Shown piece after piece: positions 1 through 7,997 of a stretch of 32,984 bases of DNA; the stretch's first letter is position 1; every line of letters begins with the position of its first letter. A program made the translations under genes and the position numbers. Under the pieces are notes generated by a model. It was not told where the DNA came from, ran no database searches, and saw nothing but the letters and a program-made list of their open reading frames with translations. The stretch covers positions 1 through 32,984 of the forward strand of contig JACRQA010000156.1 of the NCBI GenBank assembly GCA_016222915.1. The letters run 5' to 3'. This stretch comes from Nitrospirota bacterium (GTDB lineage: Bacteria > Nitrospirota > Thermodesulfovibrionia > UBA6902).

Positions 1-491
1 TACATATACCGATGGAGGCGGCAAAACCTCTCAAGCTGGGTAAAGGGGGCCTGTATACATGGATGACCGACAGGGAAATATCCCAGACACTGGAAGAGGA
101 CATGCGGTCTGTCCCTCATGTAAAAGGGGCGAATAACCATATGGGCTCGTTATTTACCAGGGACGAAAGGGTGATGAGTACTTTTATTTCAGGGCTTAAG
201 AAACACAGGCTTTTCTTCCTTGACAGCCTGACCACCCCGGAATCGGTCGGTCATAAGCTTGCAAAGGCGCAGGGGATAAAGACCTTGAGCCGTGACGTAT
301 TTCTTGATGATTCCGATGACCCCGGGGACATCAAGCTCCAGTGGGACCGGCTTGTCAAAGAAGCGAAACAAAGAGGGCATGCCGTCGCGCTCGGTCATCC
401 CAGAAAAAATACGATAGAATTTCTGCAAAAGGCCCTGAGTAACAACAAGGAAGTTACCATTGTGCCGGTCACGGAATTAATGAGTGACTAA
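1..491 (+). CDS. Divergent polysaccharide deacetylase family protein (5' end outside window)
   Basis: Frame is open to the window edge (HIPMEAAKPLK...); 'IPME', 'GANNHMGSLFT' and 'LGHPRKNTIEFL' resemble the divergent deacetylase (YibQ-like) family. Confidence 0.75.
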   Translation, partial: HIPMEAAKPLKLGKGGLYTWMTDREISQTLEEDMRSVPHVKGANNHMGSLFTRDERVMSTFISGLKKHRLFFLDSLTTPESVGHKLAKAQGIKTLSRDVFLDDSDDPGDIKLQWDRLVKEAKQRGHAVALGHPRKNTIEFLQKALSNNKEVTIVPVTELMSD

Positions 492-610
492 CCCTTAAGG
501 CCAAACAATTTATAATATTAATATCGAATTTATATTTTTGACATTTGAGAAGGATTGATATAGATTTATAATTACTCAATTAACTAAATTCATCCTCAGG
601 AGGGCTTATC

Positions 611-802
611 ATGGATATTAACTATATGCTAAAAGTTCAGGACGCAAAGGCTGTGGACATCCAGAAGGCGCTGAAGGCGGCCGGGATAACAGTCACCAGC
701 ATTATCGAGGTCCACAAAGAACAGGGCAGAGGCTGTAACGACATCTTAAGATCAGGTAGCCGGGATTTCGCACGGATTGTCTCTCCCAATATAAAGAGCT
801 GA
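611..802 (+). CDS. Small hypothetical protein (63 aa)
   Basis: ORF with AGGAGG-like RBS ('cctcaggagggcttatcatg'), co-oriented with downstream genes; no family recognised. Confidence 0.5.
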   Translation: MDINYMLKVQDAKAVDIQKALKAAGITVTSIIEVHKEQGRGCNDILRSGSRDFARIVSPNIKS

Positions 803-825
803 GAGGGCAGTCTTCTTATGAAAAT

Positions 826-1077
826 ATGGAAGTCCTTGTCGGAAAAGTAATTAATTATTACAGAACGATAGGCGTGGCAAGCATTAAGTTGAATGACTGT
901 CTGGAGCTTGGCCGGCAGATCCATATTAAAGGACACACTACCGATTTTGAACAGGTCGTAGAATCACTCCAGGTCAAACACCGGCATGTGACCAGTGTGT
1001 CCGCAGGTGAAGTAGCGGGACTGAAAGTAAATGACTATGTCAGGAAACACGATTGTATTTTCAGAGTTGAAGATTAA
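826..1077 (+). CDS. Translation elongation factor-like small protein (EF-Tu domain 2-like beta barrel)
   Basis: 83 aa 'VGKVINYYRTIGVASIKLND.LELGRQIHIKGHTTDFEQVVESLQ' resembles stand-alone EF-Tu domain-2-like proteins. Confidence 0.65.
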   Translation: MEVLVGKVINYYRTIGVASIKLNDCLELGRQIHIKGHTTDFEQVVESLQVKHRHVTSVSAGEVAGLKVNDYVRKHDCIFRVED

Positions 1078-1110
1078 TCGAATAAATCAAAGAGGGGGAC
1101 AGGAGAATAA

Positions 1111-1629
1111 ATGGAGCAGAAATATGAGCCGGGGCCAGAGTGGTATGCGGTCCATTTAAAGTCACGGCATGAATTTAAGGTTGCCGACAGGCTTGCAATG
1201 AAAGGGATAGAGGCCTTTCTGCCGCAGGTTGAGAGGGTCAGAAAATGGAAAGACAGAAAGAAACTGATAACCTTTCCTCTTTTCCCCGGTTATATCTTTG
1301 TCCATACCACCAGTGAATCAAAAAATCTATTAAGTGTCCTGAAAGTCGCCGGTGTTGTCAGGATAATCAGCACAATTCCGGGGGAACCTGACCCTATCCC
1401 TGAGGAGCAGATACTATCGCTGAAAAAACTTGTTGAAAACAAGGGAGAGCTAGATCCATATCCATATCTGAATGAGGGGCAGAAGGTAAGGATAACAAAA
1501 GGCCCCCTGAACGGAGTCGAAGGGATACTTGTTGAAAAACTGGACAAACACGTCCTCGTCCTTTCCGTCGATGTCCTGCGTCAGGGCGTGGCCCTGACAA
1601 TAAATGCCGCTGATGTTGAAAAAATATAG
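1111..1629 (+). CDS. NusG-like / UpxY-RfaH-type transcription termination/antitermination protein
   Basis: 'WYAVHLKSRHEFKVADRLAMKGIEAFLPQVERVRKWKDRKK...PLFPGYIFV' NGN domain followed by a KOW-type C-terminus ('EGQKVRITKGPLNGVEGILVE'). Confidence 0.88.
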   Translation: MEQKYEPGPEWYAVHLKSRHEFKVADRLAMKGIEAFLPQVERVRKWKDRKKLITFPLFPGYIFVHTTSESKNLLSVLKVAGVVRIISTIPGEPDPIPEEQILSLKKLVENKGELDPYPYLNEGQKVRITKGPLNGVEGILVEKLDKHVLVLSVDVLRQGVALTINAADVEKI

Positions 1630-1658
1630 AGGAGGCATATTGCCTGATTTAAGCATTC

Positions 1659-1692
1659 AAAGGCGACATGGTTGATTGGGACGCCTTTTTGT
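1659..1692 (+). terminator. Putative intrinsic terminator after the nusG-like gene
   Basis: AAAGGCG-N16-CGCCTTTTT stem followed by T-run, about 30 nt after the stop codon. Confidence 0.65.
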
Positions 1693-1698
1693 TCTCTA

Positions 1699-1728
1699 TT
1701 GCCTTTCCACAAATCCATCCCTTATAAT
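1699..1728 (+). promoter_or_regulatory. Putative sigma70-type promoter for yebC
   Basis: TTGCCT - 18 nt - TATAAT upstream of yebC. Confidence 0.45.
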
Positions 1729-1746
1729 TTTTATGTTAAAAGAAAA

Positions 1747-1796
1747 CCCGGTGCGTCTCCAAGTTGGAAGGGGAGACGCAAAAGGGCGGGCTTTTT
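1747..1796 (+). promoter_or_regulatory. Putative structured leader/attenuator upstream of yebC
   Basis: Nested stem CCCG[..GCGTCTCC-N-GGAGACGC..]CGGG followed by CTTTTTT, between the putative promoter and the yebC ATG. Confidence 0.45.
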
Positions 1797-1830
1797 TCAG
1801 ACTCAATTAATCAAGGAGAAAATATAACAT

Positions 1831-2583
1831 ATGTCCGGACATTCAAAATGGGCAGGGATCAAGCATAAAAAAGCCATTGTCGACGCGAAAAGAGGCAAGG
1901 CCTTTACAAAGGTTTCAAAGGAGATAACCGTAGCGGCAAAGATAGGCGGCGGCAGCCCGGACATGAACGCCAGGCTGAGGCTCGCGATTGAAAAGGCCAA
2001 GGAAGTAAACATGCCCGCAGACAACATCAAACGCGCGATCATGAAAGGCACAGGTGAACTGCCGGGCGTTGTTTATGAAGAAACCACATACGAAGGCTAC
2101 GGCCCCGGGGGAGTCGCTCTGATCATTGAGGTCATGACAGATAATAAAAACAGGACGGTAGGGGAAATAAGGCACACGCTTACCAAACATAACGGCAATA
2201 TGGGTGAGACCGGCTGCGTCTCATGGATGTTCAAGAAAAAGGGCTACATCCTGGTTGATAAAAAGGCCCTTGATGAAGACACGTTAATGACCTACGCCCT
2301 CGATGCAGGGGCCGAGGATTTCAAGAACGATCCCGGTGAAGAAAATTACGAGATCACGACCGCCCCTATGGATTTTAATACGGTCAAAGAAGCCCTCGAA
2401 AAAAACAACATCAAACTGTCCCACGCGGAAGTGACCATGGTCCCCCAAAATTATATAAAGCTCGAAGGCAAGGAAGCGGAAAAGATGCTCAGATTGATGG
2501 AAGCCCTTGAAGACCATGACGATGTCCAGAATGTCTACGCCAATTTCGATATCCCGGACGAAATCATGGCGAAGATGGGGTGA
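1831..2583 (+). CDS. yebC: YebC/PmpR family DNA-binding transcriptional/translational regulator
   Basis: '[70 protein letters not shown]' is a clear YebC signature. Confidence 0.97.
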   Translation: MSGHSKWAGIKHKKAIVDAKRGKAFTKVSKEITVAAKIGGGSPDMNARLRLAIEKAKEVNMPADNIKRAIMKGTGELPGVVYEETTYEGYGPGGVALIIEVMTDNKNRTVGEIRHTLTKHNGNMGETGCVSWMFKKKGYILVDKKALDEDTLMTYALDAGAEDFKNDPGEENYEITTAPMDFNTVKEALEKNNIKLSHAEVTMVPQNYIKLEGKEAEKMLRLMEALEDHDDVQNVYANFDIPDEIMAKMG

Positions 2584-2607
2584 AGTGAGAAAGAAGAAGG
2601 GAACAGG

Positions 2608-3033
2608 GGCACAGAGGCACAAAGGCACAAAGTAAACACATACAGGGATTTAATTGTATGGCAGAATGCCATGCTGTTTGTAACCCTAATTTATTCATTA
2701 ACCAATAAGCTTCCTAAAGAAGAATCTTTCGGATTAATCTCACAAATCAGGCGAAGTTCCGTCTCTATTCCAAGCAATATAGCAGAAGGTTATGGTAGAA
2801 ATTCAAGCAACGATTATATTAGATTCCTTCAAATATCAATTGGTTCTCTGTACGAATTGCAGACCCAGCTAGAAATCTGCCTTAATCTAAAATATGTATC
2901 ACAGCAAAGGTTTGATGATATAAATGAAAAGAGCAGAGAAATAGAACGTATGCTTAGCAGTTTAATAAACAAAATAAATCCGAAGAGATGAACTCGACGA
3001 CTTTGTGCTTTTGTGCCTCAGTTACTCTGTGCC
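2608..3033. mobile_element. Candidate inverted-repeat-flanked element carrying a four-helix-bundle gene
   Basis: Left GGCACAGAGGCACAAAGGCACAAAGT matches right ACTTTGTGCTTTTGTGCCTCAGTTACTCTGTGCC as inverted repeats; the ORF lies between them. Confidence 0.55.
2671..2991 (+). CDS. Four-helix bundle protein (23S rRNA intervening-sequence / S23 type)
   Basis: 'YRDLIVWQNAMLFVTLIYSLTNKLPKEESFGLISQIRRSSVSIPSNIAEGYGRNSSNDYIRFLQISIGSLYELQTQLEI' is the typical family pattern. Conserved N-terminal residues (YRDLIVWQNA) lie upstream of the first ATG. Confidence 0.88.
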   Translation: MLFVTLIYSLTNKLPKEESFGLISQIRRSSVSIPSNIAEGYGRNSSNDYIRFLQISIGSLYELQTQLEICLNLKYVSQQRFDDINEKSREIERMLSSLINKINPKR

Positions 3034-3043
3034 TTGTATTAAT

Positions 3044-3465
3044 ATGCGCATAATCGGGATTGACCCCTGAACTGTTACCTGTGGTTATGGTGTTGTGGAA
3101 TTGACCGGCGGGAAGCGGGAAACGAAATATTTAACTGCCGGCGAAGTGAGATTAATAAGCCTGACCTGCTGTGCCTGGAAAAAATTTTCTATCACAAAAG
3201 CATCCGTTCGGCCTTTGCCCTGGGCTCTACACGCGGCGTGGTCCTGCTTTTGTCCGCGCAGAACAATCTCCCTGTATCGGAATACAACCCTACCGAAGTA
3301 AAAATGGCCCTGACCGGCTATGGGAGGGCCGAGAAAAGACAGGTACAAGACATGGTCAAGATAATCCTTAATCTCAAATCCTCGACCCGGAAATTCAGCG
3401 AAGACAGCACCGACGCCCTCGCCCTCTGCATCTGCCACATCAATTCATCAACGTTTAAATTCTAA
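3044..3465 (+). pseudogene. ruvC: ruvC pseudogene (Holliday junction resolvase): nonsense codon, internal deletion, frameshift
   Basis: 'MRIIGIDP*TVTCGYGVVELTGGKRETKYLTAGEVRL' in one frame, then 'PDLLCLEKIFYHKSIRSAFALGSTRGVVLLLSAQNNLPVSEYNPTEVKMALTGYGRAEKRQVQDMVKIILNL' in another; located after yebC as in canonical yebC-ruvC loci. Confidence 0.9.
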
Positions 3466-3530
3466 AGATATAAAAGCAGTAGTCCGAAGATGATACATGA
3501 CTTATCAATCATTTATGAAAGGGGAACATC

Positions 3531-4025
3531 ATGAAATTATTTCTGTCCGTCTTGCATATATTATTAGTTGTGCTTTCCCCGAATACTGCGGCGTATGCTT
3601 CTGATATTGTGTTGAACGGGTCCGTTTACTTTAAGTGCAATTTCATATCGAGTTACATGGAAAAACATGGCTATGTCCTTGTTGAAAAGAACTTATATAT
3701 AAGAGAGCTAAAGACAGACCGGTACGCCGCAAATGATGCAGAGGTTGTTATAAAGAACCTGAACAATACTGTTATAGGGACAGGTAAAACAGATGAAGCA
3801 GGTAAATTCTCAATCCCCGTGCCTGAGAACCAGAGTTACCGGATGGTCATCCGGTTTCACGGCCGTGAAATAGAAGAAGCGGTGTCCTATTCAGACTCAG
3901 CAAATATCAAGGCTGATATGGGTTATTTCGACACGGAGCAAGTGGGCAGCTGGATACCTACACCTCCCCTGCAGTATTGCTACGCTTGTAACATCAGATA
4001 CCTGGAAACAAAAAAGAGTCTTTAA
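3531..4025 (+). CDS. Putative secreted protein with carboxypeptidase-regulatory-like (Ig-fold) segment
   Basis: N-terminal signal peptide MKLFLSVLHILLVVLSPNTAAYA; 'AEVVIKNLNNTVIGTGKTDEAGKFSIPVPENQSYRMVI' pattern; RBS GGGGA. Confidence 0.55.
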   Translation: MKLFLSVLHILLVVLSPNTAAYASDIVLNGSVYFKCNFISSYMEKHGYVLVEKNLYIRELKTDRYAANDAEVVIKNLNNTVIGTGKTDEAGKFSIPVPENQSYRMVIRFHGREIEEAVSYSDSANIKADMGYFDTEQVGSWIPTPPLQYCYACNIRYLETKKSL

Positions 4026-4056
4026 CTCAACCCGGATTACGCATTTGGTCGCGGCA

Positions 4057-4207
4057 GGTAACGGAGGCAGTTCTGAAAAACGAATTTGGAGCGGGGCGTC
4101 CGGTACAGACATGAAAATGTGTTGTGTATAAATCAGAGGTTATGTTACCAGTCTTATAAAAGACCTGTCCCGCATTTAATTCGTTTTTCAGAACTGCCTC
4201 TGTTACC
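4057..4207. repeat. 30-bp near-perfect inverted repeat flanking a 91-bp centre (MITE-like or bidirectional terminator)
   Basis: 4057-4086 GGTAACGGAGGCAGTTCTGAAAAACGAATT versus 4178-4207 AATTCGTTTTTCAGAACTGCCTCTGTTACC: 29/30 complementary. Confidence 0.85.
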
Positions 4208-4208
4208 T

Positions 4209-5906
4209 CTATAGCCGGGACTTTCTCTCTATCCATTCTTTAATCATACTGTCCAGTATATATAAAGGCAGTGCCCCGTTTTCAAGAAGCCGGTCGTGAA
4301 ATTCCTTTATATCGAAAGCGGGACCAAGGGACTTCTCCGACTCTTCCCGCAGCTCAATTATTTTCAGCTCACCTGTCTTATACGCAAGCGCCTGTCCGGG
4401 CATTGCAATGTAACGGTCCACTTCAACCTCTATCTCATGCTCTTCGAGGCCGGTGTTTTCTTTACAGTAATTTATGGTCTCATCCCTGCCCCATTTATAA
4501 AAGTGCAGACCCGTGTCCACTACAAGCCTGACGGCCCGCCATATTTCATTGTTCAGTCTCCCGTATTCAGAGAAGACGTCCTGATAAAACCCCATCTCCT
4601 TTGCAAGCTTCTCAGCGTATAAGGCCCAGCCTTCGATAAAGGCGGTGGACCCGCTGTATCTGCGGAAATCCGGGATGTCTTCAAGCTCCTGCATGATCGC
4701 AATCTGGAGGTGATGGCCCGGCACTGCCTCATGACAGGCAAGGGCTTCCATGTCGAATTTAGGCCGCTGTTCCGGCTTGTATGTATTGACATAAAAATAT
4801 CCGGGTCTCGAAAAATCCCTGGGCGGGGAGTAGTAATACGCGGCAGGCGCTGCCTGTTCCCTGTACTTTTCGATCTCCTTGAGGTCATATTTCGCGCGGG
4901 GCAGTCTTCCAAAATACTCAGGGAGCTTCTCGTCCATGCGTGCCAGGATGTCCCTGTAGCCCTGCATGATCTCCTCTGCAGACTGAGGGTACAGCTCCTT
5001 TTTCCCCTTGATGTAGGCCGCGAACTCCCTGACGCTTCCGCTGAATCCGAGCCCCTTCATTAATTTAATAATCTCGCCGCTGATCCGCTCCACTTCACGC
5101 CTGCCTGTCTCGTGTATCTCTTCAGGAGACAGGTCTGTCGTGGTGTGGTACTTCACGTAGAAGCGGTACATGTCGATGCCATCCGGAAGCGGCCAGATAC
5201 CCTCTTTTTCCCTGCATCGCTTCATATATTCTTTGCTGAGATAGTGATGCAGTTTCTTATATGCAGGAGTAACACCCGAGGAAATCGCGTCCCTGACCTG
5301 ATTACTTATATCCTCGATGTCCTGATTTGAAAACCCGTCTTTCAATTTTCGCACAGGGGAGTACAGCGGGCTGTCTTCGGGAGTGAACTTTGTAAAAGTA
5401 TCAACCTGCATCAGGACATGTTCAATTATATTTTTGAAGGCCGTTATTCCGTTCTCCGTCCCTTTTTGAAAAAGTACGATGACCTGGTCTATCTGGCAGG
5501 TAAATGTCTTTAATCTCAAAATATAATCTTCAATGTCCTTATGCGTCTTAAAAGGGTGAAACTCAATGATCTGGGGGAAGTCGATATGCGGCCCTTGCAT
5601 GTGATCAAGCGGGAGATAGTGCGTCCTGTACCGGAACATGCTGATACTATTTGTAAGTGTATTGATAAGGAGTTTGCGGTTCAGATTGTTCCCCTCAGTA
5701 AGCAATGCTTCATCAACCTTTTCTGTCTTAACAAGAAGGTCTTTGAAGTATTCATTCTGCGCTGAAAGCGCCCCTTCGGACAAATCCTCAAGCGCGTAAT
5801 TGTACCGGTGGTCTCCGATATATGTGGCAAAGGTCGGATTGTGTTTTAAAACAAATTCCCAGTAGTCTCTGAGATAATCCTGCAGTTGATCGTCGGCATT
5901 ATTCAT
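4209..5906 (-). CDS. DUF885 family protein (putative zinc peptidase)
   Basis: 565 aa with 'ALACHEAVPGHHLQIAI' HExxH-like motif and 'SGSTAFIEGWALYAEKLAKEMGFY' typical of DUF885. Confidence 0.9.
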   Translation of the reverse strand: MNNADDQLQDYLRDYWEFVLKHNPTFATYIGDHRYNYALEDLSEGALSAQNEYFKDLLVKTEKVDEALLTEGNNLNRKLLINTLTNSISMFRYRTHYLPLDHMQGPHIDFPQIIEFHPFKTHKDIEDYILRLKTFTCQIDQVIVLFQKGTENGITAFKNIIEHVLMQVDTFTKFTPEDSPLYSPVRKLKDGFSNQDIEDISNQVRDAISSGVTPAYKKLHHYLSKEYMKRCREKEGIWPLPDGIDMYRFYVKYHTTTDLSPEEIHETGRREVERISGEIIKLMKGLGFSGSVREFAAYIKGKKELYPQSAEEIMQGYRDILARMDEKLPEYFGRLPRAKYDLKEIEKYREQAAPAAYYYSPPRDFSRPGYFYVNTYKPEQRPKFDMEALACHEAVPGHHLQIAIMQELEDIPDFRRYSGSTAFIEGWALYAEKLAKEMGFYQDVFSEYGRLNNEIWRAVRLVVDTGLHFYKWGRDETINYCKENTGLEEHEIEVEVDRYIAMPGQALAYKTGELKIIELREESEKSLGPAFDIKEFHDRLLENGALPLYILDSMIKEWIERKSRL

Positions 5907-6451
5907 TAGCTCACCTCAGTCTTTCTAAGTCTTGCAAATCTTGTGAATATATTTTTATGCTCCATTTCCTTTTCAAAACCCGCGTCGGTAAACAAGCGGA
6001 CGGTCTCAATCATGTCTTTTTCCCCGACTTCGACACCCGGCTCATAGATGGAAACATATCCGCCGCTCTTTACGGCGCGGGTGATGTTTTTAACAGCCGC
6101 AGGTTTGTCGGCAACTTCATGAAAGCAGTAATACAGGAGGCACACATCCGCAAACGGCGCATCTGTCTGATAGACTGCGATATCAGCCGTGACCGTCTCG
6201 ACCTTGCCTGCAAAGCCCGATATCCTTTTTCTCAGCTTCCTGACCATCCCTTCCTGTAATTCCACAACTACCACTTTCTTAGCGTGACCGGCTATTGCTT
6301 CTGTAAGAAAGCCGTTACCCGCCCCGATTTCAAGCACGATGCTGTCTTTTGTGATACCGGATTCATGCAGGATTTTACCCCTGTCCGATAACCTCTTCCT
6401 GATCGGGTTATAGAGTATAAATGAAAGCCATGAGGGGCAGACATGGCACAT
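5906..6451 (-). CDS. Class I SAM-dependent methyltransferase
   Basis: 'VLEIGAGNGFLTEAIAGHAKKVVVVELQEGMVRKLR' motif I; overlaps the start of the DUF885 gene. Confidence 0.85.
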   Translation of the reverse strand: MCHVCPSWLSFILYNPIRKRLSDRGKILHESGITKDSIVLEIGAGNGFLTEAIAGHAKKVVVVELQEGMVRKLRKRISGFAGKVETVTADIAVYQTDAPFADVCLLYYCFHEVADKPAAVKNITRAVKSGGYVSIYEPGVEVGEKDMIETVRLFTDAGFEKEMEHKNIFTRFARLRKTEVS

Positions 6452-6582
6452 GTGTTTTCCTCCTGAGTGAAATTACTTTTAAGAATATGATACCATGCTT
6501 CCGCTTTTTCCTTGAAAATAGCCACATACGTTGCTTATGATATTGGACAGCTACAAATAATGTTCCAATCAGATTGTTTATT

Positions 6583-6608
6583 TCCGGGCCCGGAAAATAT
6601 TTCCGGGC
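6583..6608. promoter_or_regulatory. Candidate operator: palindrome plus third half-site upstream of the phosphofructokinase gene
   Basis: TTCCGGGCCCGGAA (perfect 14-bp palindrome) followed by AATATTCCGGGC (direct repeat of the half-site). Confidence 0.35.
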
Positions 6609-6630
6609 TTACAATTGCACATACGGAGGA

Positions 6631-7872
6631 ATGACCTTGGGAAAAAATCTCGGTATCGTTGTAGGCGGCGGACCTGCTCCAGGCATAAACGGTGTAATAA
6701 GCGCCGCGACTGTGGAAGCCCATAACCGGGGCATAAATGTCATAGGCATCCTGGACGGTTTCAAATGGCTCTTCCGGGGAGACGCGGGCAAGGTCATCAA
6801 GCTTGACCATAAAAACGCCTGGCCCGTGCACAGCAAGGGCGGCTCCATCCTGAGGATATCGAGAGACTTTCCTGATAATCCTGAAGAGAGTTTCCAGGCC
6901 ATGATAAAGACATTAAAGAAACTGCAGATCCACTACCTCATTACCATCGGCGGTGACGGGACGTCCTTTGTTGCAAGAGAGATAGAGAAGAGAACGGACG
7001 GGGCCATCTCCGTTGCCCATGTGCCGAAGACCATTGATAATGATCTCCCTTTGCCCGGTGGCGCGCCGACCTTCGGTTATGAGACCGCCAGGCACTGGGG
7101 CACAAAAATCGTCAGAAATATTATCGAAGATGCCCGAACGACGGGCCGGTGGTATTTTATTACGACCATGGGAAGGAATGCGGGGCATCTCGCCCTTGGC
7201 ATAGGGAAGGCGGCAGGAGCAACGATAACCGTTATCCCGGAAGAATTCAGGGAGGCGAAGCTCAAATTCTCCAAGGTGGCGGACATTCTTGAAAGCACGA
7301 TCATCAAGCGGCTCTCACAGGGATATGCTTACGGCGTCGCAATACTGGCGGAGGGGGTCGCCAGCAAGATAGATATCAAGGAATTATCTCAATACGAGCT
7401 TCCCGAAAGTGACGAAAGAGGGGCCTTGAGACTCTCGGAAATTCAGCTCGGCAGAATTCTCCAGCGCTTTGCAAATAAAGAATTTGAAAAGCGCAAGGTA
7501 AAAATCAAGATCGTGCATAAGACCATAGGATATGAATTAAGGGCCGCTGATCCCATTCCTTTTGACGCGGAATATACAAGAAACCTCGGGTACAGCGCGG
7601 TCAAGTTCCTTATGGAAGGCGGATCAGGCGCGCTGATATCTTTTTATGACGGCAAGGTAAAGCCCATCCCTTTAAAGGACATCATCGATCCTGTCACGAA
7701 AAAGACAAGAGTCAGATTTGTAAATACCAAAGCAGACCCATACATCGTCGGCAGGCAGTACATGATAAGGCTGGAAAAGGAAGACCTCTCTCCCCCGACC
7801 ATTGAAAAGATAGCAAAGGCGGGACGATATACCCCGGATGAGATCAGGAAGAGATTTTCCTATCTGGTGTAA
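6631..7872 (+). CDS. 6-phosphofructokinase (PFK-A family), G104/K124-type signature
   Basis: ATG with GGAGG RBS; 'VVGGGPAPGINGVISA', 'TIGGDGTSFVAR', 'PKTIDNDLPLPGGAPTFGYETA', 'MGRNAGHLAL'. Confidence 0.92.
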   Translation: MTLGKNLGIVVGGGPAPGINGVISAATVEAHNRGINVIGILDGFKWLFRGDAGKVIKLDHKNAWPVHSKGGSILRISRDFPDNPEESFQAMIKTLKKLQIHYLITIGGDGTSFVAREIEKRTDGAISVAHVPKTIDNDLPLPGGAPTFGYETARHWGTKIVRNIIEDARTTGRWYFITTMGRNAGHLALGIGKAAGATITVIPEEFREAKLKFSKVADILESTIIKRLSQGYAYGVAILAEGVASKIDIKELSQYELPESDERGALRLSEIQLGRILQRFANKEFEKRKVKIKIVHKTIGYELRAADPIPFDAEYTRNLGYSAVKFLMEGGSGALISFYDGKVKPIPLKDIIDPVTKKTRVRFVNTKADPYIVGRQYMIRLEKEDLSPPTIEKIAKAGRYTPDEIRKRFSYLV

Positions 7873-7874
7873 CT

Positions 7875-7990
7875 AAAAGAGTTCTAAGAGTTAAAAGAGT
7901 TTTAGGGGTTAAAGGAGTTAAAGACACTCACTCCATAACTCTGTAAACTCCTGGAACTCTTTAAACCCTTTAGACCCTTTAAACTGTTTT
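7875..7990. repeat. Two opposed arrays of degenerate 9-mers between convergent PFK genes
   Basis: 7875-7919: AAAAGAGTT CTAAGAGTT AAAAGAGTT TTAGGGGTT AAAGGAGTT. 7937-7990: AACTCTGTA AACTCCTGG AACTCTTTA AACCCTTTA GACCCTTTA AACTGTTTT. Confidence 0.85.
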
Positions 7991-7997
7991 AGTTAAG

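Noticed and set aside
1747-1796. c-di-GMP (GEMM-I) riboswitch, suggested by 'GAGACGCAAAAGGG'
   Set aside because: The required 5' GCAAACC/GAAA receptor elements are missing; the structure looks like a hairpin plus T-run.
3044-3070. In-frame TGA in ruvC as a selenocysteine or recoding site
   Set aside because: It replaces the Gly of the conserved DPGT motif, and a downstream deletion/frameshift shows the gene is broken anyway.
3085-3438. 117-aa minus-strand ORF
   Set aside because: It lies antisense to the ruvC remnant, whose plus-strand frames give clear RuvC motifs; the minus ORF looks like a by-product.
4027-4236. 69-aa minus-strand ORF across the inverted repeat
   Set aside because: It spans the repeat element and overlaps the DUF885 stop; no RBS or family support.
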